From Alphaproteobacteria bacterium (lineage in GTDB: Bacteria; Pseudomonadota; Alphaproteobacteria; UBA8366; Aestuariispiraceae), in assembly GCA_033344895.1 (NCBI GenBank), contig JAWPMN010000001.1, forward strand, positions 434,001 through 498,000: DNA of 64,000 bases, in the 5' to 3' direction. Position numbers and translations under genes: made by a program. Shown piece after piece: positions 1-8,413 of the stretch; the stretch's first letter is position 1, and each line of letters opens with the position of its first letter. The notes beneath the pieces are model-generated. The model did not search any database. It had not been told where the DNA came from and saw only the letters and a list, made by a program, of their open reading frames with translations.

Positions 1-365
1 GCTTCCGGAGTGACATCCCGGAGGACGAGGTCTACTGCACGGAAACGCTCGCCAACCGCTTCGCAGGGCAGCCGCGCGACCACTGGGTCGCCCTGTTCGA
101 CGGTACGGACGGTTGCGTAACGCCTGTCCTGACGCTGGACGAGGCACCGCACCACCCCCACAACCAGGAACGGGGGGTTTTCCGAACCGTCGACGGCGTG
201 GTGCAGCCGGCGCCTGCCCCACGTTTTGAAGGCACGCCGGGCGACATCTCGACACCGGCCGCGGCTGCCAGCCGCAGCGACCCCGACATCCTCGCGCATT
301 GGGGCGTCGACCCGGCGCAGATCGAAGCCCTGGTCCGCGACGGCGTGGTGGTCGGCGCCGAATAG
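1..365 (+). CDS. CaiB/BaiF family CoA-transferase or alpha-methylacyl-CoA racemase, C-terminal part
   Basis: Only the last 120 residues are present; the frame is open from base 3 and stops with TAG at 363-365. The tail reads like the end of family III CoA-transferases and alpha-methylacyl-CoA racemases: TPVLTLDEAPHHPHN, then a VDGVVQPAPAPRFEGTP stretch and a final helix LAHWGVDPAQIEALV. These enzymes move CoA between carboxylic acids or epimerise 2-methylacyl-CoAs in the cytoplasm. It converges on the PaaK-like gene with one base between the stops, so it is not part of the following minus-strand operon. The match is to the tail of the family only; the active-site Asp lies outside the window. 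Confidence 0.8.
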   Translation, partial: FRSDIPEDEVYCTETLANRFAGQPRDHWVALFDGTDGCVTPVLTLDEAPHHPHNQERGVFRTVDGVVQPAPAPRFEGTPGDISTPAAAASRSDPDILAHWGVDPAQIEALVRDGVVVGAE

Positions 366-366
366 C

Positions 367-1569
367 TCAGAACCGGCGCGCATCGTCGATGTCCGTCTCT
401 ATGGTGAAGGCATCAACGCGGGTCACCGTATCGGCCCGCAGGCGCGTCACGGTCCGGAATGCCTCTTCAATTGCCGTCTCAGGCAGAGTACGCCCCCGGT
501 ATTCCAGGGCGATGTGATCGCGCCCATGCTGGCGCGTGACGCATGCCCGGACCGACTCCAATCCGTCCAGCCGCGTGGTTACCGCATTGAGATGGGCCGG
601 ATAGATGAAGATTTCCCTTACCTTTACGCCAGCGCCGACCCGCCCTTCAATCGGGCCGATCCGCGCGGCAAAGCCGTCCTGTGCGAAGGATTCTGCCCGT
701 GCCAGATCACCGGTGCCGAAACGGATCATCGGCCAACCCCGTGCCAGGGTGGAGACGACGACCTCCCCCGGCACCCCCGGTTCCAGAGGTGAGCCCGTCT
801 CCGGATCGCAGATCTGTACCAGCCGTTCCGGATGCACCGAGTAGCCGGGACGATCATCCTCCTCGTATCCGACCAGACCGACATCGGCGGTGCCGTATCC
901 GCCATGCGTCGAAATTCCGTGTGCGTCCTCCAACCGGCGTCGTTTGCCGTACCAGTCCCCGGGCTCCCCGCCCAGGAAGGCTCGGGTCAGGGACCAAACA
1001 CCCTTCGTCCCGCCATAACGCTCGGCAAAGGCCGCGGCGACCGTTTCGAAATAGGCGGTCGACCCCAGAAAGGCGGTCACGCCGGCCCGCGCCATCAACT
1101 GGACTTGCAGGTCCGTCTGTCCCGGCCCCGACGGGATGACACTGGCCCCGGCATCGCGGGCACCCTGACCGAACAGCAGACCGGCCGGCACGAGATGATA
1201 GTTCCAGGTGTTCAGGGCAATATCCCCGGGGCCGATCCCCGCCGCACGAAACATCAGATCGAACCCGCAGCCGCGCCCCGGCCCTTTCAGAACCGGTTCG
1301 AAGATCGGCCCCGGGGAGACATAGATGTGATCGACCTCTTCCATCGGGCAGGACAGGAAACCGGCAAAAGGCGGGTCCGCGGCCTGCAGCGCCATCAGCC
1401 CTTCCTTCTTCAGAACCGGCAACCGGTCGAGACCACCAGGTGCAGCCAGGTCCTTCGCGGACAACCCGGCATCGCGCAGCCGCGCGGCGAATGCCGGGGC
1501 ATGCCGGGCGGCCTCTTCAGCGACTTGGGCCAGACGGGTCAGGCGGGAATTCTGAGCTGTCGTTGTCAT
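367..1569 (-). CDS. PaaK-like phenylacetate-CoA ligase family protein with degenerate P-loop
   Basis: This is a 400-residue adenylate-forming protein of the phenylacetate-CoA ligase type. The later core motifs are visible: HGGYGTADVG (YGxTE-like) and RFGTGDLA. The ATP-binding P-loop, normally SSGTTGKP, is replaced by VSPGPIFEP around residues 84-92, so ATP hydrolysis or true ligase activity is uncertain. I chose ATG at 1569 because it overlaps the livF stop (ATGA) and has AAGAGG eight bases upstream; an in-frame GTG at 1578 is possible. It is the last gene of the livG-to-livF operon, which suggests a role in activating or sensing the carboxylate imported by that transporter. Confidence 0.75.
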   Translation of the reverse strand: MTTTAQNSRLTRLAQVAEEAARHAPAFAARLRDAGLSAKDLAAPGGLDRLPVLKKEGLMALQAADPPFAGFLSCPMEEVDHIYVSPGPIFEPVLKGPGRGCGFDLMFRAAGIGPGDIALNTWNYHLVPAGLLFGQGARDAGASVIPSGPGQTDLQVQLMARAGVTAFLGSTAYFETVAAAFAERYGGTKGVWSLTRAFLGGEPGDWYGKRRRLEDAHGISTHGGYGTADVGLVGYEEDDRPGYSVHPERLVQICDPETGSPLEPGVPGEVVVSTLARGWPMIRFGTGDLARAESFAQDGFAARIGPIEGRVGAGVKVREIFIYPAHLNAVTTRLDGLESVRACVTRQHGRDHIALEYRGRTLPETAIEEAFRTVTRLRADTVTRVDAFTIETDIDDARRF

Positions 1570-2363
1570 CCCAGCCACCTCTTGCGGCGGCGATAGTGCT
1601 TCACGTCACGATAGCTCGGTCGGTCCGCCGCACCTGACATGCCGAGATAGAATTCCTGTACGTCCTGATTGCCCTGAAGCTGTTCGCGGTCGCCATGCAG
1701 CACGATGCGCCCGCCTTCCATGATGTAGCCGTAGTCGCATTGCGCGATGGCGGCGCGAGCGTTCTGCTCGACAAGAAGCACCGTCAGCCCCTCTTCGCGC
1801 TTGATGCGCCCGATGGTCTGAAAAAGCTGCTGAACCAGGATCGGAGCAAGGCCCATGGACGGCTCATCAAGGATCAGCAGTTCGGGCCGGGCCATCAGGG
1901 CGCGGCCGATCAGCACCATCTGCATTTCGCCGCCCGACAGGTATCCAGCCGTGCGGTTCAGCAGCGGCGGCAGGGCGGGGAAGTAGTCATAGACCCGTTC
2001 CAGATCGGCCTTTACAGCAGACCGGTCGGCCCGCAGATGAGCGCCGACCATCAAGTTCTGCAACACCGTCAGATGCCCCAGGACGCGGCGCCCTTCCAGC
2101 ACCTGAACAATGCCGTCGCGCACCGTATCGGACGGATCCGCATTGGCTATGTCCTTGCCCTTGTATGTGATCCGTCCGGCGGTGACCTCCCCCAGTTCGG
2201 AATGCAACAAGGAAGAAATCGCCTTGAGGGTGGTCGTCTTCCCGGCACCATTGGCGCCGAGAAGAACCACCATCTGGCCCTCGCGAACCTCGATATTCGT
2301 CGAGCGCAGTACCTGGATCACGCCGTTATAGACGACATCCACGTTGGCGAGGGTAAGCGTCAT
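1566..2363 (-). CDS. livF: Branched-chain amino acid-type ABC transporter ATPase LivF
   Basis: This is a 265-residue ABC ATPase of the LivF type, powering uptake of a carboxylate or amino acid at the inner membrane. Walker A is GANGAGKT, the signature is LSGGEMQ, and Walker B is LLILDEPSMGL followed by the switch His region VEQNARAA. ATG at 2363 fits the usual LivF start; in-frame GTGs at 2378 and 2375 overlap the binding-protein stop and are alternatives. It pairs with LivG encoded at 7558-8355. Acyl-CoA ligase and dehydrogenase genes in the same operon suggest that the cargo is an acid that is turned into a CoA ester rather than an amino acid. Confidence 0.93.
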   Translation of the reverse strand: MTLTLANVDVVYNGVIQVLRSTNIEVREGQMVVLLGANGAGKTTTLKAISSLLHSELGEVTAGRITYKGKDIANADPSDTVRDGIVQVLEGRRVLGHLTVLQNLMVGAHLRADRSAVKADLERVYDYFPALPPLLNRTAGYLSGGEMQMVLIGRALMARPELLILDEPSMGLAPILVQQLFQTIGRIKREEGLTVLLVEQNARAAIAQCDYGYIMEGGRIVLHGDREQLQGNQDVQEFYLGMSGAADRPSYRDVKHYRRRKRWLG

Positions 2364-2371
2364 GACCCGGT

Positions 2372-3565
2372 TCACCACTTCTCGAGTTGAGGGACATCGA
2401 TCCAGCCGGTATCGGCAGGCACGATCTGGCCATTCCTGACGACTTCGGCCGTGGCCTTGATGTCTCCGACGGGGAACGGCGCGGAGGTGTCGAAGTCCAG
2501 CGTCGGGAGCGCTCCCAGCAGCTGCTCCTCACTGTATTCATGCGCCATCAGCGCGTCGTACATCGCCTGACCGGTGACATTGTCCTTGCCCACCGCAGCA
2601 ACAGCGTTTTCCAGAACTCGAAGGGCAAGAATGGCCTGGGCGCTGGCCTGGGCCGTGATCAGACCCCATTTGCCGTCGGTCTTGTACTCCTCGAACACGT
2701 CCCGGATCGGCAGATCCGCCTTGCCCGGCGCAGCGAAACTGAAGGCGCTGTAGGACCCGTCGAGCTGATCCAGCGCGATGCCCTTCGACGATTCATAGAG
2801 GCCGTTATGGGTCGACGCGACAATCGGAACGGTCTGCCCGAGTTCCTGCATCGCCTTGGCGGTCGCGATGACTTGCGCCGTCGTACCGCCGACCAGGACG
2901 AGGTCCGGCCCGTCGGCCAGGGCCGAACGCACCTGCGGGGTAAGCGACACCGGCGAAGTGTCGGCCCATTGCACGCTGGTCACCTCGAACCGGTCCGGAT
3001 ACTGGGTGGCCAGTTGCTTCACACCGTTCACCTGATCGACGAAGCCGGCCTGGTTCTGGGTGGAGACCGCCGCGATTTTAAGGACATCGCCCTTCTTCGC
3101 CTGCAGGTCGGAGAACAGACCCGCGAACTCGTGGCTGTAGGTCGGCCGGATGGAGAAATGCCAGCCATCCGGCTTCCAGACCAGGCCGACCATCGCAGTG
3201 CCCAGCAGCATCGGCACCTTGTCGTTCGGCAGTCGCCCCATCAGCGTAACCATATCCGGCGACCCGAAGCCCAGATGCATGACGGGGTTTTCCGACGAAA
3301 GGATCGCCGGCCAAGTCTTGGCGACGACGGCGCTGTCATAGCGCATGTCATGAATTTTCAGATCCACCTCGACATCCAGGCCGGTGCCGACTTCCTTGTT
3401 CCAATAGGCAACCATGGCCTTCAGACCGGCCATGGCATCGGGCATGACATCGGCGAAGGGACCCGAATAATCGGCGCTGGCCGTCATCACGTAGGTTTCC
3501 GCCGAAGCGGGACCCGCTAGGCAGAACGCGGTCGCGCCCGCCAATATCATCGACTTGAGCTTCAT
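2372..3565 (-). CDS. Periplasmic branched-chain-type ABC substrate-binding protein
   Basis: This 397-residue protein is a LivJ/LivK-type type I periplasmic binding protein. Residues 1-22 form a signal peptide (charged start, hydrophobic core, ASA before the mature ETYVM). The start at 3565 is set by AGGAGG a few bases upstream (3573-3578); the open frame continues 50 codons further but that extension is not protein-like. The binding protein lies between livM and livF, an ordinary order for these operons. The ligand cannot be read from sequence, but the acyl-CoA enzymes around it point to an aromatic, aliphatic or branched carboxylate. Confidence 0.9.
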   Translation of the reverse strand: MKLKSMILAGATAFCLAGPASAETYVMTASADYSGPFADVMPDAMAGLKAMVAYWNKEVGTGLDVEVDLKIHDMRYDSAVVAKTWPAILSSENPVMHLGFGSPDMVTLMGRLPNDKVPMLLGTAMVGLVWKPDGWHFSIRPTYSHEFAGLFSDLQAKKGDVLKIAAVSTQNQAGFVDQVNGVKQLATQYPDRFEVTSVQWADTSPVSLTPQVRSALADGPDLVLVGGTTAQVIATAKAMQELGQTVPIVASTHNGLYESSKGIALDQLDGSYSAFSFAAPGKADLPIRDVFEEYKTDGKWGLITAQASAQAILALRVLENAVAAVGKDNVTGQAMYDALMAHEYSEEQLLGALPTLDFDTSAPFPVGDIKATAEVVRNGQIVPADTGWIDVPQLEKW

Positions 3566-3653
3566 CACGTGTTTCCTCCTCTGTTGTTCGGATAACCCGC
3601 CCCGTTCGCCGGGGTCTGATCCTGTTCTTGTCCCATAGCGGTCCGTTGCGCGG

Positions 3654-4706
3654 TCAGTTGCGCGGAAATGGCCATAGCCGGAACCCGGTGACCGCCGTGT
3701 GCCAGAGATGCGCAAGGCCGCGCGGCTCGAAGATGAGCGCGATCAGGATGCACAGTGCGAGCACGACGGAGCTGAGCGCGAAGACCGCCCCTCCCCCCAT
3801 GAAGGCGCCGGATTGCATGAAGGCATTGGCCGCTGCGTGCAGGCTTTCCTGAACCAGCGTGACGAAGACCACGCCCAGGATCGGGCCCAGCGGCGTGTGA
3901 ATGCCGCCGACGATCAGCATGCCCAGATACCAAACCGACGTGAAAAGGGTGAAGCTGGACACGGTCACGAACTGCAGGAAATAGGCGAGGATGGCGCCCG
4001 CCACCCCGGCATAGAGGGCGCCGGCAAAGAAGGCTTCGATCTTGATCCGGGTGACGGGTATCCCCAGAACGCCGGCCGCCGTATCGTTGTCATGGACCGC
4101 ACGCAGGGCGCGACCGAAACGCGATCTTGGCAGATTGAACCCGGTCCAGACCGCCAGTACGGCGAAGGCAAAGGCCAGGTAGTAGAACCCCGCCGGCGTC
4201 GCCAGATTGAGCCCGAACAGGTCCGGCGCAGGGACCGGCATGCCCACCAGCCCGCCCAGCCAGGACATCGGCAGGGCCAGAATGACGATCGGGAAGATGA
4301 TCTGCGCCGCCAGCGTGGTCAGCGCCAGATAGAAGCCGCGCACCCGGGCGGCCGGCAGGGCAAAGATCACCGACACCATGCCCGTCACGAGCGCCGCCGC
4401 GGGAACCGCGAGCCAGAAGGGCAGCCCCAGCCCCGCGAATTTCGCCGCCGCGAAGGCACCGACCCCGACAAAGGCCGACTGGGCGATGTTGATCTGACCG
4501 GCCATGCCGACCGTCACGAACAGCCCATAGACGGCAATCAGGGTGATGAAGAGATGTGTCATCTCCCCCAGAAGCCAGGGTCCTGCGATCAGGGGCAGGA
4601 CCAGCAGGCCGAGGCAGAGCAGACCCAGCCAGATTCGGGAGCGTCTCGTTTGAAGGACACCCGCTTCGCCGGCATAGGTCTCGAACCAGATTCCGGTGGG
4701 CCGCAT
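3654..4706 (-). CDS. livM: Branched-chain-type ABC transporter permease LivM
   Basis: This 350-residue integral membrane protein has about nine hydrophobic segments and the LivM hallmarks: VGMAGQINIAQSAFVGVGAF near the first third and the cytoplasmic loop SRFGRALRAVHDNDTAAGVLG that contacts the ATPases. It forms the channel with LivH, whose gene ends three bases upstream. The N-terminus has about 25 extra polar residues before the first membrane segment. Start at ATG 4706. Confidence 0.92.
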   Translation of the reverse strand: MRPTGIWFETYAGEAGVLQTRRSRIWLGLLCLGLLVLPLIAGPWLLGEMTHLFITLIAVYGLFVTVGMAGQINIAQSAFVGVGAFAAAKFAGLGLPFWLAVPAAALVTGMVSVIFALPAARVRGFYLALTTLAAQIIFPIVILALPMSWLGGLVGMPVPAPDLFGLNLATPAGFYYLAFAFAVLAVWTGFNLPRSRFGRALRAVHDNDTAAGVLGIPVTRIKIEAFFAGALYAGVAGAILAYFLQFVTVSSFTLFTSVWYLGMLIVGGIHTPLGPILGVVFVTLVQESLHAAANAFMQSGAFMGGGAVFALSSVVLALCILIALIFEPRGLAHLWHTAVTGFRLWPFPRN

Positions 4707-4709
4707 CGT

Positions 4710-5609
4710 TCAGAGCCTTTCAATCTTGCGCCAGCCAAACAGGCCGTAGGGACGAATGAGCAGAACCGCGATCATCACCGCATAGGGCAGGACACCCGAT
4801 GCCGCGCCATTGGTGAGCGGGTCCAGATAGGCCGAGGCGAGGACTTCCAGAATGCCGATCAGCAGCCCGGCCAACGGCGCACCCCGGATGCTTTCCATGC
4901 CGCCCAACAGGGCGACGGGCAGCGCCTTGAACCCGATGACCGCGACTTCCAGCGACAGGATGGAGCCGGACAGCAGCACCACCGCGGCCGCCGCCGCGAC
5001 GACGGTACCCAGCACCCAGGCCACACCGATGGCCTGCCGCACCGACACGCCGAGCGACAGGGCCGTCGTATGGTCCTCCGCCACCGCCGCCAGCCGCAGG
5101 CCGAGGCGCGACCGGGTGAAGAAGACATGCAGGGCCTGGGTCAGGACGAGGGTAAAGATCGCCCCGATCAGCAGGCGGGAATTGACCAGAAACGGCCCGA
5201 TCTCAATCGCGCCCTCGGGCAGGATGACCGGCGCGGAGCGCGATTCCGCACCCCAGATCAGCTGGGCCAGACCGCGCAGCAGGATCAGCAACGCGACACC
5301 CGCCATGAAGATCGTGAAGGCAGACTGTCCGATCAGAGGCCGGAAAATCGTGCGTTCGACCGTCACGCCGAAGACCGTGCAGGCGCCGAGCGTCAGCAAC
5401 AATGCGACCGGCAGCGGGATGTCCCAGCCGACCCCCGCCGCGCCCTCGGTAAAGGTCCACAACATGAAGGCGCCGAAGACCAGCACCTCCCCCTGAGCCA
5501 GGTTGATGATCTTCGAGGCGCGGTAAATCACGACGAAGGAGATGGCGACCAGCCCGTAGACCAACCCGACCAGAGCGCCTTCGATCAGGATCTGGAAAAA
5601 TTCGATCAT
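4710..5609 (-). CDS. livH: Branched-chain-type ABC transporter permease LivH
   Basis: This is a 299-residue membrane permease of the LivH type. It shows INLAQGEVLVFGAF near the N-terminus and the ATPase-contact loop SRLGLRLAAVAEDHTTALSLG, then KALPVALLGGMESIRGAPLAG, all typical of the family. The start ATG at 5609 overlaps the stop of the acyl-CoA ligase gene (ATGA), indicating translational coupling. It forms the heterodimeric pore with LivM. Confidence 0.93.
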   Translation of the reverse strand: MIEFFQILIEGALVGLVYGLVAISFVVIYRASKIINLAQGEVLVFGAFMLWTFTEGAAGVGWDIPLPVALLLTLGACTVFGVTVERTIFRPLIGQSAFTIFMAGVALLILLRGLAQLIWGAESRSAPVILPEGAIEIGPFLVNSRLLIGAIFTLVLTQALHVFFTRSRLGLRLAAVAEDHTTALSLGVSVRQAIGVAWVLGTVVAAAAAVVLLSGSILSLEVAVIGFKALPVALLGGMESIRGAPLAGLLIGILEVLASAYLDPLTNGAASGVLPYAVMIAVLLIRPYGLFGWRKIERL

Positions 5610-7561
5610 TGCGCGGCCTCCATCCGGTTCATCGCGACATTGGCGCGCAGACGGCTCTTCCGTCCGTCCTGATAGGTCACGTCGATATCGATGGGCGCGA
5701 CCTCCGCGTCGCCGTAGAGCCCGTCGATCAGCGCGGCATATTTCGTCTCGATCGCCTCGCGCCGCAGCTTGCGGGAGCGGGTCAGTTCCTCCTCATCGGC
5801 ATCCAGTTCCTTCGGCAGATTGGCGAAGGCGGCGATGCGCGCCCCGGCGTCGACGATGGCGTTGACCCGTGCGACCGCCCGCGCGATTTCGGCGCGCACG
5901 GGTGGAAGCTGGCTGAGTTCCGAGAAGGTCCCGAAGGCGAGGCCCGACCGTTCCGCAAAACGGCCGGCGATTTCCATGTCGATATTGATCAGCGCCACCA
6001 CCCTGTCGCGGCTTTCGTCGCCGATCACGATGGCGTCCCGGATCATCGCGGCGGAACGCAGATGGTTCTCCAGGAATTGCGGCGGATAGGGCTGTCCGGT
6101 CGACAGCTTGCGCAGATCCTTGACTCGGTCGAGGAAGATCAGCTGACCGTTTTCGTCCAGCCGCACGGCATCGCCGGTGCGATAGCCGTCATCGCCTGTT
6201 CCCATCTCGGCGGTCGCCTCGGCATTGTCGAGATAACCGGAGAAAGCCCGCACCTTCAGGCGCAGTTGACCGTCGGGATCGACCCAGGCTTCCATCGGCG
6301 GGGCGATGGACGGGTCGGACGGCATAAGCTGCCCCATCGTTTCCGGGTTGGTGTCACCCGGCCGGTGGGTCGCGATCAGCCCCAGTTCGGAACTGCCGTA
6401 GAGATTGCCCAGTGGCACGCCGAAGGCGCGATAACGGCCGAAGAGTTCCGCCGACAGGCCCGATCCGCCGGACAGAACCGCCTTGGCGCGGGTCAGCCCC
6501 AGCAGATCGCGGACGCCTTTCAGCACCAACTGATCGGCCAGCGGCCACAGGACATGCCGATCGAAGGCGCCCCCCTTACCGGACGCGCGCGCCGTTCCTT
6601 GCTTCAGTCCCCAGGCAAACAGTTTCTGTCGCCATGCCGGGGCATCCATCATGCGGGCTTCGACGTCGCTTGCCTGCAACTCCCATTGGCGCGGGGTGAA
6701 CATCAGGAATTCCGGGCCAATCTCTCGCAGGTCGCCCTTCACGGTTTCAGGCTTTTCCGAGAAATGCAGCACCAGAGGCGCCAACATCGGCAGCGCAACG
6801 CCGAAAAACTGTTCCGCCGCCCAGGCCGGCGGAATGTAGGACAGATAATTGCCGCCCGGCCGGATACCCAGCGCCCCCATCAGACGATAGGCATTGTCGA
6901 GGATGAAGGCATGATCCAGCATCGCCGCCTTCGGGCGACCTGTCGTGCCGGATGTATAGCAATAGACCGCGACGTCGCCCTGAACGGCGGCATCGACGCT
7001 CTCATCGATCCGCGCCAGTGCAGTCTGGTCGATGTCAGCTTCGTTCTGTGCGTCCGCGAGGTTGATCAGCCGGTCGTCGGTATAGTTCCAAAGACCGTTC
7101 GGCTCGACATAGATGATCTGTTGGACTCCCGGCGCGGCACCGGGGCAGGCCAGGATCTTGTCGACCTGTTCCTGATCCTCGCCCAGCGCAAATCGGGCAC
7201 CGGAGTGATCCAGCACATAGGCGATTTCATCGACCGTGGCGTCGGGATAGATGTTCACCGCAACCGCCCCCAGCGCAATGGTGGCCATCTGCGTGATCCA
7301 CGCCTCTTCCCGGTTTTCGCTGATCAGCGCCAGGACTTGGCCGCGCCTCAGACCGAGGCCGGACAGTGCGGAAGCCGTTCTGCACACCCTCTGGTGAAGA
7401 TCCGCCCAGGACAGGTTGCGCCACAATCCCGCCCGCTTGGACCGGATCGCGGTGTCGCCCGCCATTTCCGCCGCATTGTCTCGCAGTATCTGCGGCAGCG
7501 TCCGTCCGCATGACCCGCGCGACAAGGCCACCGCCTGAGCCTGGAGCCGGATGCCCTTCAT
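5606..7561 (-). CDS. Long-chain-fatty-acid-type acyl-CoA ligase (AMP-forming)
   Basis: This 651-residue AMP-forming ligase activates a carboxylic acid to its CoA thioester through an acyl-adenylate. The P-loop is intact (YTSGTTGRPKAAM), as are the acyl-pocket GSSELGLIATH region and the YRTGDAVRLDENG hinge motif. The C-terminal lid ends with a basic SRKLRREAIETKY stretch typical of long-chain ligases. The gene is wedged between livG and livH with four-base overlaps on both sides, so it is made together with the transporter, presumably trapping the imported acid as a CoA ester. The substrate is not evident. Confidence 0.88.
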   Translation of the reverse strand: MKGIRLQAQAVALSRGSCGRTLPQILRDNAAEMAGDTAIRSKRAGLWRNLSWADLHQRVCRTASALSGLGLRRGQVLALISENREEAWITQMATIALGAVAVNIYPDATVDEIAYVLDHSGARFALGEDQEQVDKILACPGAAPGVQQIIYVEPNGLWNYTDDRLINLADAQNEADIDQTALARIDESVDAAVQGDVAVYCYTSGTTGRPKAAMLDHAFILDNAYRLMGALGIRPGGNYLSYIPPAWAAEQFFGVALPMLAPLVLHFSEKPETVKGDLREIGPEFLMFTPRQWELQASDVEARMMDAPAWRQKLFAWGLKQGTARASGKGGAFDRHVLWPLADQLVLKGVRDLLGLTRAKAVLSGGSGLSAELFGRYRAFGVPLGNLYGSSELGLIATHRPGDTNPETMGQLMPSDPSIAPPMEAWVDPDGQLRLKVRAFSGYLDNAEATAEMGTGDDGYRTGDAVRLDENGQLIFLDRVKDLRKLSTGQPYPPQFLENHLRSAAMIRDAIVIGDESRDRVVALINIDMEIAGRFAERSGLAFGTFSELSQLPPVRAEIARAVARVNAIVDAGARIAAFANLPKELDADEEELTRSRKLRREAIETKYAALIDGLYGDAEVAPIDIDVTYQDGRKSRLRANVAMNRMEAAQ

Positions 7562-8355
7562 GCCGCGCCCTCCGTCAGGGCATCGCCGCCGAGATAGGCC
7601 GCAACGACACGGGGATCCGCCGCGACCTGATCCGACGTGCCGTCGGCAATGACAGCCCCGAATTCCAGAACGGTCACCCTGTCGGAAATGTCCATCACGA
7701 CTTCCATGTCGTGCTCGACCAGGACCACCGGAATGCCGTAGCGGTCACGGATATCCAGAACGAATCGGGCCAGGTCGCCCTTCTCTTCCGGGCTCATCCC
7801 GGCCATGGGTTCGTCCATGATCAGGATCGACGGCGACAGGGCGAGCGCCCGACCCAGATCGACCTGTTTGCGCAGACCGTAGGACAGGCCGCCGACCGGG
7901 CTGTGCCGGACTTCCTCCAGTTCCAGGAAATCGATGATCTCTTCGGCCTTGGCCGCGAATTCCTCTTCCTGACGGATCGAGGCCGGGGTCCGGAACAGGG
8001 CGTGGAAGACCCCGCCCTTCATACGGGGGTGAAAGCCGGTCAGGATGTTTTCGCGAACCGTCATGGACGGGTAGGTCTGAATGCCCTGAAATGTGCGGCC
8101 AATGCCCCCGCGCGCCCGTTCCGGCGGGGACAGGTTGGAAATGTCCGCGCCCTTGAAGAGGACCGATCCGGAATACGGTCGGTAGAAGCCGGACAGACAA
8201 TTGAGCAGGCTCGATTTGCCGGCGCCGTTCGGGCCGATCAGGGCGTGAACCGAACCGGGCGCAACGGCCAGCGACACGCCGCGCAGCGCCTCAACGGCGG
8301 CAAATCGCAGGCACAGATCGCGTGCTTCCAGTATGGCGCCGGATTCCCGGACCAT
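7558..8355 (-). CDS. livG: Branched-chain-type ABC transporter ATPase LivG
   Basis: This 265-residue ABC ATPase has Walker A GPNGAGKSS, the LivG-type loop with GIGRTFQGIQTYPSMTV, and Walker B ILIMDEPMAGMSPEEK. The signature segment reads LSYGLRKQVDLGRALA, as usual in LivG where the LSGGQ motif is relaxed. I chose ATG at 8355 because GGGAGGAAG lies just upstream; the frame also opens at 8397, giving 14 extra residues without a better ribosome site. It heads the transporter part of the operon and works with LivF. Confidence 0.92.
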   Translation of the reverse strand: MVRESGAILEARDLCLRFAAVEALRGVSLAVAPGSVHALIGPNGAGKSSLLNCLSGFYRPYSGSVLFKGADISNLSPPERARGGIGRTFQGIQTYPSMTVRENILTGFHPRMKGGVFHALFRTPASIRQEEEFAAKAEEIIDFLELEEVRHSPVGGLSYGLRKQVDLGRALALSPSILIMDEPMAGMSPEEKGDLARFVLDIRDRYGIPVVLVEHDMEVVMDISDRVTVLEFGAVIADGTSDQVAADPRVVAAYLGGDALTEGAA

Positions 8356-8413
8356 TGTCTTCCTCCCTGGCTGTCGCGCTGGGTGTTCTTGCGGCACCCA
8401 TTCGGCGCGGAAA

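Noticed and set aside
3699-5672. Plus-strand 657-codon open frame over livM/livH
   Set aside because: It is antisense to two clear permease genes, is full of Gln, Asp, Arg and His from reversed GC-rich codons, and has no recognisable motif.
5609-7513. Plus-strand 634-codon open frame over the acyl-CoA ligase
   Set aside because: Shadow of the ligase gene on the opposite strand, with no domain-like pattern.
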